This document shows, piece by piece, positions 25,511-38,265 of a DNA stretch of 64,000 nucleotides (positions are counted from its first letter, which is position 1; the number at the start of each line of letters is the position of its first letter). Source of the DNA: Ectocarpus siliculosus (lineage: Eukaryota; Sar; Phaeophyceae; Ectocarpales; Ectocarpaceae); assembly GCA_000310025.1 (NCBI GenBank), contig FN648422.1:173416-237415 (forward strand). The letters are read 5' to 3'. The notes beneath the pieces were generated by a model. That model ran no database searches, was not told the DNA's origin, and was given only the letters and a program-made list of their open reading frames with translations. Made by a program: the position numbers and the translations under genes.

Positions 25511-26810
25511 GGCTGAGATCGGCCTTTTCGACCCGGTCGGGCAAGGGGTCCGCTATGCTACTGAAAACTCCACAGACGGAAAAAAAAGACTTTTGATCGA
25601 CTGAGACCCAAGCTAGAGCTTGGGAATTAGTAGCGGTGACGGCAACGCTAGGGAGTAGAAACACAAACTGTCGCGCATGAACTTGTTTCATTGCAGTTTT
25701 GTAGCGCGCCTGGCGGAATCACAAACGGCATACAATATATTCCCTGTTGACTCCTCAATGTTGTTCCCGATTGAGATCAGCCCATTCTGCGTGCCGTCGA
25801 GCACTACTTGGATGGCATGAGCGGGCTAAATCGCGCCCGTACACAGCAGATGCACCCTGATACTTGGGGGGTTACGAGCAGGGGCCACACAACGATGTTC
25901 ATTGCGGGCCTGACTTGTACTCTTTTCGCGAAACAGGGGATATGCAATCAATGCGTCCGTAGCTGGCTTGGTCTAAACAGTGTCGCTACACATGAAGGGA
26001 TGATCTGGCTCACCCTGGCCTGACAACTCAAAGGGTGACTACATGTATACGAAATAAATTTGAACCACAGGCGGGACGATTGTGTTGTTGTAATCTTGGC
26101 CCTAGAGCATGGCGCGTGGCTCTACTTGTCACATCGTTGAGATACAGCAACCGTTCGGGACACCGCCGATCAGGGGGGGGGGGACGCCAGCACATTGTAG
26201 TATGCATAGCAAATTTATGTTTTTGTTCCCTACCGAAGACTCTGGGGTCTACCGAGGCAAATGCCAGAAGCTCTAAAGCATGGTAGCCTTGCACCTGTTA
26301 CCAAGCAGACCTGTGCTTCCCACAACAAGCGATAACACTACCTTACGTCATTCTGCCGAATCCATGTAAAGAAATAACACGGTATCACCACTCGAAAAAA
26401 AAAAAAAACTTCCTACAATATCGACAAGATATGCATATTTGTCGCGCGACGAGCATGGTTGCGCCCCATTCTACTACAGCTACAGCACGAGGGAAAATTA
26501 CAAGAATCGACCGATCCATGCATATGTGCACACCGTATTCCGAAACCATCAACAATTAACTCCAACACATTCCAGGCATACGCAATACTCCGGCATCTCG
26601 CAAAACGGCGCGATATGATACTCTCCACCTTAAAAACGACGGGATTGTTAGTCTACTTTCCTCAAACACGAACACTCTACAGCTTTACACCTCGAATCTC
26701 CGGCAATCGAAACAAGCCCTGATGACCGCGTCACGCATGACCAACCAGCGGGACACAAGTATTAAAATCAACCTAAGGCGCATACACCCCGCCACGACTG
26801 CTTAGCGGTT

Positions 26811-29173
26811 TCAAGCTTCGGCAGCGACGGGACGGTCTACCTTGTACTCAGCGGCGAGGATGACGTGGTCCGAAGGTTCTTCGGAAACGGGGAACGGCCC
26901 GTTGACTTCGCTCCTGTGCTTCAAGGGCAACACCTGAAAGGGGCGACAGGATCAGGACGGAAAAAGACAGGAGGGTTTGCTGCCTTCGAGTTTGGGGTTC
27001 CGACGGCATGAACGAAGAGTTTCGGCCTGCGACAGGTGAGGACGAAAGGGGGGAGAGATTGTGGCCTGCCTCTGTCTTGACATTGACACATCCATGCCAT
27101 GCCCCGTGTCGAAACGCCGTCTTCATCTATTCGCGGCACGTATTCCCGACGTCTCGTTTCTCGGAACTCGCCAAAAAGCGAGAACGGAAGTTAAAAAGAT
27201 ACCGCACGCAGCCGCAAGTCCCACTTCATGTTGCCCCTGACACCAAAGCTCCTGATGGAGATGCTAACCCATGGCGGGGTGCGCCCGAAAACAACAGTAA
27301 AGGGGACGAACGTTTCCGATCTACCAGTATGGTCTACACAAAATCATCTTCGCGCGCGACCCTCGAACGTGACACACTGCTGTCGGGGGTAGGGTCTGCA
27401 TCAATCACCTTGACGGCGGTGATGCCAGGGGTGTGGAAAATGTAGTCCAAGGTGTCGATGAACGGGTCCCAGTCCTCCACCTGCGAGAACACAAAACGGC
27501 AGCATCGGCCATGGCATCAGCAGAAGGAGCGGCACACACAATTTAGGTGGATCACTCTTTCCCAAATGCTCGTGCCGACACCCCCTGACTTCAGCACGTC
27601 AGGAATCGATTATTGACCAAAAAGGAAAACCCTGCTAGTTTGCATCACGAGCCGTCCTACTGCTGGACCTGACACCATGTCCAATACAGATCAGACTCTC
27701 ACGTGAACTTTTCGGGCTCTTGCTTCGCGCGGAACCTCTATAACGAATGCAATTTAAAGCTCTTTCTTATACCAACGACGCCTCCGAACAGTGCGACGGG
27801 CTGAGAGAGGGAAAGTGCACGGAAACAGATAATCGAGAGAATCTTAACGGATGTCTAGCTAGCAAGTGCTTCATACGCATATACCTTAGCATTGTTGGTG
27901 AAATCCGGCTCCTTCCCATCCACTTGCTTGTAGGCGCTCTGGAGGCAAACCCCAGTCTTGGGCGTCCAGTCCTTCTCCCACTCAGGCCGAACCGGGAAGT
28001 CGCCGCTGCTTTCAGGCAAGTCGCCTGTTGTATTTTTGGCGATTATAGCATATGGTTGTCGGTTTGACGACCAACGGAAGGAGGAAACAAATCAACGCTG
28101 AAGGGGGGACAGGTGGGCACTACAGTTATATGAGTCAGTCGGAGACAAGACAATATCCGCAGGAATACCATTCGGCCCAACCATTTGACGCTTCAAACAT
28201 CGGACATACATACATCTCCAGACAAACAGCTGTGCTCCAGACCCCCCACGCCGTGCTCGAAAACAAAACAAAACAAATCATTCCTGACACGATTGCGCGG
28301 CGGGGGGAAAGGGTCTGCGGCCTCTCACCTTCAACCGCAAGTTTGTAGCAATCCGAGTCAGGGTTAAAGTTGAAGTCCCCCGCGAACACAAGCGGATCAG
28401 GTCCCGCCAGCTTGGCTAAGTGCCTTATGGCTAGCGATGTGTGCATGACCATCACAGGCCGGATGTTGAATAGGCACGGCATGTGGTACGTCCCTATGCA
28501 GAAGGTGCCCCCGTTGGGCAAGTCGGCCGCCCCCGTCTTGGGGCGGAGGCGGGCGAACAGCACCTGGTTGAAACGCCTCTCCGCGATCTGCAGTCAGTTT
28601 TCGTCGGTTGAATAGTCCGGCGAGGAGCACGCGGGGAAAATAATGGCGGTTCGCGTAGATGAGAAAACTAAATGTAATAATGTGATTTTGTGGTGTTGGC
28701 AAGTGGTTTGATGTCGCTGTGGTTGTTGTCCTCGTTGATGGCGACCTATTTCCATCTACACAAGTGTCGAAAGTTAACAACAAACATCGCCTTGTGCATT
28801 TCATGTCCAAGAAACACGATGCTATGATATGTGGTGAGTGTTTTCGTGGGCTCGGGAATCGTTGCTTTGTGCAAAGGTAGGTAGGTGTACGGACGCGCGA
28901 CCGGACATGGGCCGGCTACATATCGTAATATTTTAGCTGGAATTGCTGACGTGTATTTCTGCCTTATCAAGATGGTGTTGTATTGTTGTGTGTACATGTA
29001 CAGCTAGATACATGTACCCCAGAACACTCGGCGGCCTCGAGGAGCTGCAACCGCTAACGCTCGTGTGAAGTCGCATCACCAAGCTCAAGCCCAACCGAAG
29101 AGATGCCGCTGAGAGGTACATCAAGACATGCATAGAGCGAGCAAGATCAACACAAAGAGAAAGAGAAAGACAG

Positions 29174-29232
<59 letters not shown>

Positions 29233-31455
29233 TCCCAAATGCCTTCACGGACACCTTGTGTGACAGAACACAGAACATGTACCGCACCCTACCAAGGCAC
29301 CACCAACTGAACCCCATCCCAGCTAAACACTGTTGGCTCCCGCGCACCCAAACATAATACCTGCCACGGGTTCTCCGGTGCCCTCTCCCTCTCCGCCGCC
29401 GCCTTCCCGTTACTGCTGCTGTTGCCATTGCTGTTGCCACTGCTGCCGCTGCCGCTGTCAGCCTCTCTCGGCCGTTTCACACCCCGCTCGGCCGAGTTCA
29501 TGCTCATCAGAGCCCCCAGCCGGCCCCAAACCGATTTAAGCACCGGCGTGGCCATCGCGGGCGGCGGACCACCCACCGGGGTCGACGGGGGCTCCGCCGC
29601 TTGCTTGGCTTCCTTCTCTTCCCGCTCCTGCCTAGGTTCCCTGCCCCACCTCCTAGTGTCGGACAACCGCGTAGTGTCCACGGTGAGGCACTCGTACTTG
29701 TCCAGGGGCCACGCCAGGGCCACGCCTGGTGGCAGGAAGAGGGGCGACGGGAGGGGGGGGTGGGTACTCATGTATTGCATTCCTTAACGGTTGGGCCGTT
29801 GACCACGCGTCCTCGAGAAGGAGCGTTGTCGATCACCGACGGCCAAGTCGTTCCTTCCAATTTTGCCAAAGACGGCCCGAAAATGTTTCCCTTAGCCTAC
29901 ATGTATCCTATCGATATCATTCCCCACCTGTTTAGCCCAATTCCTACGGTGGCGAGGGGGGGGGGGGGGGGTCAGGGGTCATGATCTAATCTTTTATCAT
30001 TGTGCCATCATTCGTTGCTGTTTTCGAAACAATCGGTGATGAACCATCGACTAGGAAGTCGGGCGTGGGTGGTGGGTAAAAAAAGGCTGTGCTCTTGAAG
30101 GAGAGGAGAGAGACATGTATCTGGCCAGGAACGAGTTTTGTTCGTTTCGTGCACATGTGTGAATACTGAAACTGTGTCCGTCCGTCCTGTTCGATCCATC
30201 CACCTTACATGACCAGGTATAGGTACAATGTATACACTCGGACGCGGAGTACAGCAGAACCTAGGGACAGCAGTAGTGGTAGGTGCGTCGGTTGCCCTTG
30301 ACAACTTCTTGGAATTGCTTCGCTATCCACAAAGTAAAGGTGTTAGACTGTCGACCTCTAAGATGGGTGAAACATGCACACCACCTGCCGTTAACCGTTA
30401 TGGTCGGAGATCAGCTTGGATCTTGGATCTGCAGCGGCACGCCATCGTTGGCGCTCGTTTACGGCAAGTTTACACGAGGGAGCACAATAAAAAAACAATC
30501 AGCAGGAAGTTCTCGTAGCCACACTCTTTCCTTGTGGGATGCGGGAATACACAGCAGTCAGTGTGGCAACAACAGGTCTTCGCCGGTCGTAACTGCAGTG
30601 CATACTCGGATGCTCAACCAGCGCCTCACCCATGTAGTTGTTGAAGTGCTTGCCGTAATGTGCTGTCACGAACGCGTACCCCCGATCCATGAAGTACACG
30701 TGTAGGTCGCCTGCCCACCCGATGCCCACCTCTTGCAGGCAGATCACAGACCCTTTCGATATCTGCAACGCGCATACGACACACGATACACGCCAAAAGC
30801 AAGGAGGTGGGAAATGTTTGGGTCCCTTGGGTCAAATCATGGCAAAACCTCCTCCCTGCAGGGAAGCTGTGTAGTCTAGCCAGTAACCGAGCAACCGAGC
30901 TGTACAACGGCTGTAAGCGGTGGTGTGTAGTTGGAAAGGGGTCGGGACCCGGTTCCAAGCAACTGACTGCGACAAGATTACGGCGGCGTTGGGGTAGCGC
31001 CTAGCTATCTCGCTGTGTAGCAGCAACTGCACGAGAAGCAAGCAGCACAAGAAACATGCACACAGACAAGATGCATCGACTTCGATGTTCGATGTCGTGG
31101 CTGTGTGCTACATACATGTCTTCTTGTCAAGCCGTGTTGCCGTGTTCCGCCCGCACCCACCTACCTCCGCATCCAGCTTGTGCTTGACCCTCTTCAACCG
31201 GGTGGGAGCATCCAAGTTCCTAGGGCTGCACTGAGGGAACCGGGTCGGCTCCGCCAGGTGGCTGCAGAGGATATTGTACGTCGCCACGCGGAAGTCCATC
31301 TTGTTCGGCCTCTTGGACCAGGAGCACTTGAGCACGAGGTTGGCAGGAGGCGGTGTGGGCCGTACGAGGCGGCTGCTAGTGGGGACGAGGGTACTACTCC
31401 TCGCGAACAGAAGGGAAGAAGCAGCGCGGTGGCCAGTCCAGGCAAGCGATCTCAT
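26811..31455 (-). CDS. EEP-domain nuclease/deadenylase-like protein (CCR4/Angel/nocturnin type), intact copy A
   Basis: Exons on minus: 31455-31165, 30762-30630, 29725-29361, 28587-28329, 28024-27885, 27480-27409 and 26933-26811. They join in phase to 460 residues. Family motifs appear in order: FRVATYNILCSHL (N-terminal Asn motif), SVICLQEVG (catalytic Glu), VALAWPLDKYECL, VLFARLRPK, GTYHMPC, VFAGDFNFNPDSDCYKL (Asp/Asn metal site), YIFHTPGITAV and EEPSDHVILAAEY (C-terminal Asp-His). These are the hallmarks of Mg-dependent exonuclease/deadenylase-type EEP proteins; the exact substrate cannot be read from sequence. Exon 3 adds a basic low-complexity insert (KRPREADSGSG, then Ser/Asn/Gly and Glu/Arg runs). 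The start at 31455 is the first in-frame ATG; it gives a basic, Ser/Arg-rich N-terminus that might be a targeting peptide. Copy B is a pseudogene. Confidence 0.88.
29186..29231 (+). repeat. (GA)n microsatellite in intron 3 of EEP copy A
   Basis: An uninterrupted run of about 23 GA units, preceded by (CA)n. The homologous place in copy B (55002-55056) also carries a GA run, with a length difference and one interruption. Confidence 0.9.
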
Positions 31456-32283
31456 GCACAGCAGAAGAAGGAGGAGAGCGTGGCGGTGGCACCCGGGGTT
31501 CGCCACGTTTCCGGCGACAACTGGGCTCGCCGCACGAGAGCTCTCCAGTTCTGATACGCCAAGGCCAGAAAAGTTTGCTCGGCTGGGGCGAAGGTTTCAA
31601 TGGAAGTTCGGGAGGCATTTGTATGTATGATTTAAAGTATGAGGAGCCCTGCCCACCCACCCTGCCATCCGTCATCGGCAGACCGTTGCTGCCAATGGCG
31701 CGATTCCCGCAGCAGAGAGGACTCGTCTCAGCCCTTGCGGTGGGCCTTGCGATGACCACGAGGGTGGCTTCTTTCAGGTGAATTGTGAATACAGCAGTTG
31801 GTTCAGAACGTACGTGAGGCCCTCTCTGTCATCGCATCTCATTGACTGCTACTTTGTACACGCTGACAACATACAAACCAACACTGCCTGTTGCTGCTGC
31901 TGCTGCTAGTGCTTCACTTAGGCGTCGTTCGTGCGGCACGGCCTGACAATCATGGACGTTGCTTACTGTGGGAATAGTTTAAACTGTCAGTCACCCTTGT
32001 GGGTTGTCGGTGGAGTTGTGGGTGTCACCGGCATGCAACAGCAGCGTCATGTTGTACAAGGATCGGACGTCCTGAAGTAGAGGCGCCCTGGTCTGAGGGC
32101 GAGGGTGGGAGATATATGGAAGTAGAGATGGTTGTAGTAAGGTATTGAACAGTATCGGGGGATACCAAGAGGGTGACGCTGTGGTGGTTGATGGTGACGT
32201 ACAGGGACGTCATCACGCCCGAATTTAGTATGATTCCTGAAAAAAATATATATTATTAGTAGGCACAAACATGATTAAATGCA

Positions 32284-32960
32284 CTCTGTTGCATTAACCG
32301 CACCGAAGACGAACGCAGCAGACGCGAAAAAGTGGACGGAACTGGTACTGCAGCAGTTGACAGCAGGGAAAGCTTGACTTCGCAACACAAAGAAGATGCC
32401 TCTCCCTCCCCTCCCTCTCTCTCCCTTCCTTTTCTCCGTCTCAATGTACAATGAAACCGCACCAAACACGAAGGCAAGCAGACGCGAAAAAATAAACGGA
32501 AGTCCTACGACAGCAGTTGACACCAGGGAAAGCTTGACTGCGCACACGAAGAAGATGCCCTCTCCACACCTCTCTCTCTCCTTTCGCTCTCCCTTTCCGT
32601 GTGACTGTCCTCACCCTCTCCCATTCCCTGTATCCGTTTCATACCGTCTCTGCCCACCCCTCCCCCCTTTTTCTCTCGTTATCAATTTTTCCCACCCTAT
32701 ATCTGTCCTTCTCCGTCTCCCTCTTATTATTTCCTGTTCCCCCTCACTTTTTCTCTCCCTTTCTCTGCCTTTCTTTCTCTCTTTCTTTCTCTCCCTTTCT
32801 CTGCCTTTCTTTCTCTCTTTCTTTCTGTCTCTCCGTCTGCCTTTCACCCTGCGTCTCACGCTACCTTTCCCTCGGGCCGTTCATCCCGCCTGCCTCTCCT
32901 ATCCCCCTGGTTATGACGGGTGACTCCCCCATTTGCTTTGTCTCTCACTCTATCTGTCCC
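32284..32960. repeat. 165-bp tandem duplication and pyrimidine-rich tract
   Basis: Bases about 32290-32450 (accgaagacgaacgcagcag ... cagcagttgacagcagggaa ... gaagatgcct) are repeated as 32455-32575. A strongly CT-rich stretch of about 400 bp follows, with tandem ctttctctctttctttctct units at 32755-32830. Peptide frames across it are low complexity and not credible genes. This is the left edge of the 8.6 kb block found only in unit 1. Confidence 0.7.
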
Positions 32961-33060
32961 TCTCAAAAATGGTTACGATTCCCTTCCCAAGGGAGTTGAG
33001 GCTTGAGACATGATGATGCAAACTTGCCCCGCACAGCAAACTTGTTCCCTTCAGCAAAAG

Positions 33061-33603
33061 TCAGACGTGACCACCTGAGATTGGAGGAAAGGGTTGAGGA
33101 ATATTTGGTTGCATCAGTTTGAATGTGTCATAATGTCTTGAGGCACTGGTAAATCGCAAATGCACTTCGTCCGACGTGGAAGAAAGCGCAGGAGGCAAAG
33201 TACTCTGATCGAAGTGGACATTTATTTGTTTTTGAAATATTGCAGATGCAGCAGTTATTTCAGGCTGACCCATGTACGTGAATGGATTTGACGTTTTACT
33301 GATGTATTCGTCGAAAGAAGAATATGTTGTAGGTGGCATGCCGGAAGAATATAGCAGTTCAACACCTACGCCGTTTGATATGTGGAGGTTCTGGTTCATT
33401 CTGTTGTCAGAAATATAATTTACAATTTGATGACGAACTTGCAGATGCAATTCAGGGTCTCCGAGGAAGTGTCGCGCTAGCGCTCTGAACCCACAGGCAC
33501 CGTCACCTATCTCAGGTTGCAATACCCACGTAGGTTGCGGTGGATCACGGGTGTTGGTATTACCTGTGGCAGCTTCTATGAAAGGAGAATAAACGATGTT
33601 TTT
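33061..33603 (-). CDS. OTU cysteine-protease domain frame of the Helentron
   Basis: The frame contains EIGDGACGFRALARHFLGD, the OTU signature Asp-Gly-x-Cys-x-x-Arg with the catalytic Cys. It continues through YMGQPEITAASAIF and VHLRFTSASRHYDTF (candidate catalytic His near SRHYD). No ATG precedes the domain: the open frame runs upstream through NIVYSPFIEAATGNTNTRDP and overlaps the end of the Rep-helicase frame by about 25 bases, in the -1 frame, at an A6 run. Either the domain is made by -1 frameshifting or re-initiation, or a one-base indel (true or a base-calling error) split a single Rep-Hel-OTU protein. The usual role of such OTU domains in transposons is not established. Confidence 0.75.
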   Translation of the reverse strand, partial: KNIVYSPFIEAATGNTNTRDPPQPTWVLQPEIGDGACGFRALARHFLGDPELHLQVRHQIVNYISDNRMNQNLHISNGVGVELLYSSGMPPTTYSSFDEYISKTSNPFTYMGQPEITAASAIFQKQINVHFDQSTLPPALSSTSDEVHLRFTSASRHYDTFKLMQPNIPQPFPPISGGHV

Positions 33604-36600
33604 TCTGTGTAAGGAATGCCGCGAAGAATTTGAGAAGAGGGAAGTAAAATCATAACCGAACTTTTGTTTCTTGCTCGACTTAAGGCGACATACAGTTGAC
33701 CATGATCAAATGCTGAAGATCTTAAGTCTAAACCAACCTTAGATAGGCTCTGCCCCTGGGCTTTGTTAATACTCATTGAGTATGCAGCTCTCAAAGGGTA
33801 TTGAACTCGCGAAAAAGAAATACCTTTTTTCCCGACTTGTGCAGTAAAGTTTATTCTGGGAATGAAGACGATGGGATGAGGGGATTCCTCGGTGAGAAGC
33901 TCAGCTTGAATTACACGGCTGTTGGGGGAGATGGCATGAAGAATGCATTTTTGTCCATTTACCAAGCCCTCGGAGAAGTTAATATTTCTAACCAACATTG
34001 CCAACGTGTTAGACTTCAGTTTGAGATCGTGAGGAGGGACACCTGTCACGTTGAATTGGTTGAGGTGTTGAGGATCAGCGAACGCTGTGTTCGAGTTGGA
34101 TTCATCAGATATCAGTGAATCTGAGCTCAGAAATGATACGAATTGTCCACTCCTTCGGGAGGCTATGTCTTCGTTCGAACAATCGACGGCGTGATTTGTC
34201 GTGGCTAGAATTGCGCGATCGTTCCACTGCTTTGCGTCTTCGTTTATGTTGGGGTAAACGAAATTTATGAGGTCGTCAAAATCAGTGGTACATTGCAGCT
34301 GAAAGTGATCATCAGTATTTGGCATGCAGTGGTTGTTGAGAGGCATCATAGGCTGTTCGTTTACTTGGGAGAGAGGTATTTTGTTCTCTCCAACACGTTG
34401 AACAAAATCAGCATATTGAGGATCTTCTTTGTCCCGCTGTGAAATTGTTAGACGAAGGCGGTCAACGTGATTCCAGAGATGACTTGAAATGAAGGCCACA
34501 TCAACCGTATCTGTTGGACTGCTGCTCCCTTTTGTCACGGGTCCAATTTGACGCCAATCCCCTGAAAAAAGCATAGTTTTCCCACCGAAAAGGTTTTTAT
34601 TTCTGGTTATATCTTGAAGTGTTCTGTTTAAAGCCTCGACGCAATATCTGTGAGTCATGGGTAGCTCATCCCACACGATAAGATCAGAACATCGAATGAG
34701 GTGGGCTCGTTGGGTATTTGTGCTGATGTTGCAAACACACGAAGGAGTGAGGTTTTCGTCCATGGGAAGCTTAAACATGGAATGAGCCGTCCACGCGCCA
34801 GGTAGTTGCAAAGCGGCGATACCTGTTGAAGCGACGATAAGAACTATTTTGCCTTGGCCTCTTAGCCTTGCTGCTATACACTTGATGGTATACGATTTAC
34901 CTGTGCCTGCCCGACTGTCTATCATGTATGCTTTGCCATCTCTACTTGAGACTGATTTCAAAACCTTGGAGTACACGTCGTGCTGTTCAGAAGTTAGTTT
35001 GGGCTCGTGCATGTCTGCATACGCTGTGCAATCCGCGCGAGGGAATGAGTTCTTCATTCGTTGCAGTTCAGTCGTGTTGTGCATTGCAGGTGGGAGATTT
35101 ACTTGTTCGTTTGTTTTCCCATGAAGTTGCAATTTCAAATCTATTTCACGCAAACCCTCTTGAATGGCGTCTTCGTGCCTCATGTGCATCTTGAAGTCCT
35201 CGAGCAAACTGTCCTGAAAATCAGACCATAGCTTGGCTGCAGGGGCGCCATCCAAAATTAGAGTAACAAAGAGAGAACGCAGCTGAGATCCGACCTGAAA
35301 GCCTGATGCCTCTTGCATGCAGATAGAATACTCTTCGTCGCCTGTAATAAGACCTCTTGCTCTGGCAGCGTCATGGTATGTATCATGTAATATTTCACCG
35401 CTGTGTTCGCACGGAACTTTTCGCATGTCTTCGAAAGATCGGCCTGGAATCCGATGAAGCAAAAGTCTCAGGTAGAACAAATCACCTACCGCAGGATCCT
35501 GAAAAGATATCCGACAAACATGAACGGAATTCGCTCTCCTTTTTGATACAATATTGCTGTAGGAATCTAAGAACTTTCCGGGCGGTGGTGCTGAAGGTAA
35601 GGGGGCGTCCTTTTTTGGCTTTGTGACGGTGTACTGTTCGTAGTAGTCAAGAAGGGTAAGACTGTCAAAACACTCATCAGCAGGTCTTGCGAAGTAGTTC
35701 ATGAGAGGAGAATGAGTTGCTTCAGTGATTTGCAGACGCTGTTCTTGGGTAGCCGAAGCCGGGAAGGTGACGTATTGTTCGCCTTCGAGATGGGCATATA
35801 TCTTTGTCACCGCGGGATATCTGTCGTACATGTTAAAACCTAGAAGTCTCCACATTGCTTCGGACGCGCTTAGATATCGTGTTTTCCTATACACTTCTAT
35901 CTCGTCTGTGATCCCGTCTATTCTACAGCGTATAACGTCCTGGGATTTATGCGTATATTTGAATAAGTATTTTATGCAAGCTGTAGCAGTTACGATGTCG
36001 ATGTGTATGTGGCAATCAAACCGCATTAAGAGCCATGGATTGTAACTGGCTACCCACTCGTCACCTATTGGAACGTCCTTGTACACGCCGTTAACCTTAG
36101 CTCGCACAGTAGGTTTTTCGCTGTCGGGTCTGTTTACTCTTCTGTATTCTACTCTTCCTGTTTTGTCGTTAATTGAGGCAGATGCTCTGAAAGGTTGCGG
36201 AAAGTGTTTGTTGCATCGTTTGCGGTTGGTTTCTCTGTCTTCCTGCATACAGGGGGCGTCAACGTTGGTTGCACCACATGGTCTGTGTATCATATACTTT
36301 AACACCTTTTCTCTCAGTACACCATTAGCAATGGTTTCATCTGGAATTCCTGCCCAAACCCATTTGTCCATTTCATGGAGCTTGTCGGGACCGTCACCTT
36401 TGAAGGTGAAAAAACAATGAGCGTGCGGATAACCTCTCTTTTGCCATTCTATTACACATAAGTGACTGTCATAAGGACCGAAAACCTTCCCGCTTTTTAT
36501 TTCTTTCATAATTTCCTTCAGCTTGATTTTGAAAACTCTGGCACAAAGGTCTGGACGATCGTATGCGGTCTGGCCCGGCTTCAAATTAAGTCTAATTTCT

Positions 36601-38265
36601 GGCCAATCGGCATTCATTGTGATTGTGATGAACAGGTGAGGACGCCCTCGTCTATTTACAATCGCAAGCGCATCCTCTGTATCTGATTTTTTTTTGGCAA
36701 GAGAACCGTGAAACGTGGCAGGGAGAATTTTGCCGGGATTGTCAGCGTTTGAAGAACGACGAATATCACGATCTGTANNNNNNNNNNNNNNNNNNNNNNN
36801 NNNNNNNNNNNNNNNNNNNNNNNNNNNNNNNNNNNNNNNNNNNNNNNNNNNNNNNNNNNNNNNNNNNNNNNNNNNNNGAACGACGAATATCACGATTTGT
36901 AGCTAATCTTTGCTGCAAAGGGCTATGTTCGACGAAATATAGTTGGTTTTCCTCAAGTCTGCTCAGGGAATCGCAAGCCCATTCCTGAGCAATCAAACTG
37001 TTCGTCTTAAAAATTTCTTCTGATAGAATGCGCTGCCGGCAGTAGAACGGGAAGGGCACATGGTCAGTGTTGTTGAGGTTCATAGTTTTAGATTTGAAAG
37101 GTGGGTTCTCTTTGGAGTTGCCCTTGCTCCACCCTGCTTCCCCATGCAAGAACAAAAGCGGGAACTGAAGTGTCTCATAGGCAGGACTCCACAGGGGCAT
37201 AAAACGCGGTTTGTCATCTGGACTGTGTAAGGGATAGGTTACAACCGCACGCGGACCTTGACTCTCCTGGCCGGACGTATACAATAAAGCTGCAATTTCA
37301 GGAGCAGATGGAGTTTCACCCAAAACTGGACCGTCATTAAAGCGGCTCACGTTGTCAAATTCAATTCGAGGTGGTGGTAAGTCGGGGTCATGAAGGGTAG
37401 AATCGGACCTCACAAAGTCTATAGCCGACCTATACTCACGTGCCCATTTAATATTCGTATGAATATGAGTCCTCAAGGTATTTGCTACATCGTGTCTCAA
37501 ACTGAGAGAGGAGGCCTTTTGCGCAAATTCGCTGTCAAAAATGTAAAATCTACTTGAATTTGAAACGTTCAATTCGGGGTACGTGAGAGATAGATCAAAC
37601 AGACGGTGGTATGCTTTTCCGTGAATTGTAAGGATGCTTTTGCCTCTGGGTTGTGTCCACGTTCGTTTTTCAATACCTCCTGCACCTAACGCTGTAAAAC
37701 TAAACATGCCATTGTATCTTCTCTGATTATTTCTGAAATGAGAGGTAGAAAAAAGTTGCATAAGGTCACCAGGAATCGTACGCAGGCGAGGAATTGCATA
37801 TTTCCCCTTATTGCAACAATTTAAACTCTCTTCCTTCCAAAGCTGTGACGTACAATGGGGACAAATGGGATTATTTTCATGGGTTAACTCCGGATTTGCA
37901 AATTCAAAAGCATGTAAGGGATAAGAAATAGAAGGCGAATCAAAGTCCTGAACACCAAACCGAGGGCTACCTTCTATTTCACTGTCTTCTTCGTTGTCAC
38001 TAAGGTGAACGTTCTCTGGGGTTCGCGGTGTTCTGTTACGCATTTGGTTGAAATGTTGCTGAACAATGTTCAAATCGGATTGGCCACGAGCTTGAGATCT
38101 AGCTCGTCGGTCTCTCAAAATTTGGGCACGTCTGGCTCTTCTCTCTGAAGCGTGGAGTTGTGGTCGGGTAGTTAAATCAGTTTCACGCAAAGCACGACGC
38201 TCTCTTAGAATTTGCGCACGTTGAGCTCTTCTTTCTTTGGCTTGTGTTTGTCTTCGGGACGACAT
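33576..38265 (-). CDS. Helitron Rep/Pif1-like helicase, interrupted by an artefactual gap
   Basis: From MSSRRQTQAKERRAQRAQIL at 38265 to stop at 33576. N-terminal basic Arg-rich repeats; a CPHC..CC zinc motif (near residue 140); then the Helitron-like N-terminal domain. Rep domain: FITITMNADWPEI (motif 1), GYPHAHCFFTF (HUH metal-binding motif) and CIKYLFKYTHK (two-Tyr motif). Helicase: SRAGTGKSYTI (Walker A), DLIVWDELPM (Walker B), LFSGDWRQIGPV, and SINKAQGQSLSKVGLDL with YVALSRARN (SF1 motifs V-VI). The 100-N gap at 36778-36877 is flanked by a 24-bp repeat. Counting the overlap once keeps the frame and gives about 1521 residues with no internal stop, so the protein looks intact. No apurinic-endonuclease domain was seen. 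Confidence 0.95.
36754..36901. other. Assembly gap flanked by a 24-bp overlap
   Basis: Bases 36754-36777 and 36878-36901 are the same 24-bp sequence (gaacgacgaatatcacgatY then tgta) with one C/T mismatch, on either side of 100 N. The reading frame is continuous if one copy and the N run are dropped, so nothing is probably missing. Confidence 0.88.

Larger units (their letters stand above)
21028..26801. other. Gene-poor repeat region
   Basis: I find no coding region I can support in 5.8 kb. The stretch holds diverged direct duplications (listed separately), A-rich and (CAA)n tracts, a 25-bp tandem repeat at about 22481-22560 (units with ggcattgactctctcgagaa), and a poly-A run at 26395-26408. 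From about 25,510 to 26,801 I see nothing recognisable. Confidence 0.5.
26802..32055. repeat. Segmental duplication, copy A (EEP gene unit)
   Basis: Near-identical to 45331-47689 + 54656-55803 + 61717-63367 once insertions are removed. The left edge is abrupt at tagcggtttcaa, 9 bp beyond the EEP stop codon. The right edge is at atgttgt (32055 / 63367). Copy A holds about 520 bp (29535-30053) missing from copy B. Copy B holds about 365 bp (45644-46010) missing from A. Confidence 0.93.

Noticed and set aside
29147-29440. Frames through the (GA)n/(CT)n tract in EEP intron 3
   Set aside because: Microsatellite translation, not a gene.
30990-31050. Possible extra EEP exon reading LLLHSEIARRYPNAAVILSQ
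   Set aside because: Skipping it joins HKLDAE to ISKGSVICLQEV in phase, exactly as the EEP family requires.
32396-32999. Frames of 130-175 codons rich in Ser, Leu, Pro and Phe
   Set aside because: They come from a CT-rich simple-sequence tract with no conserved motif.
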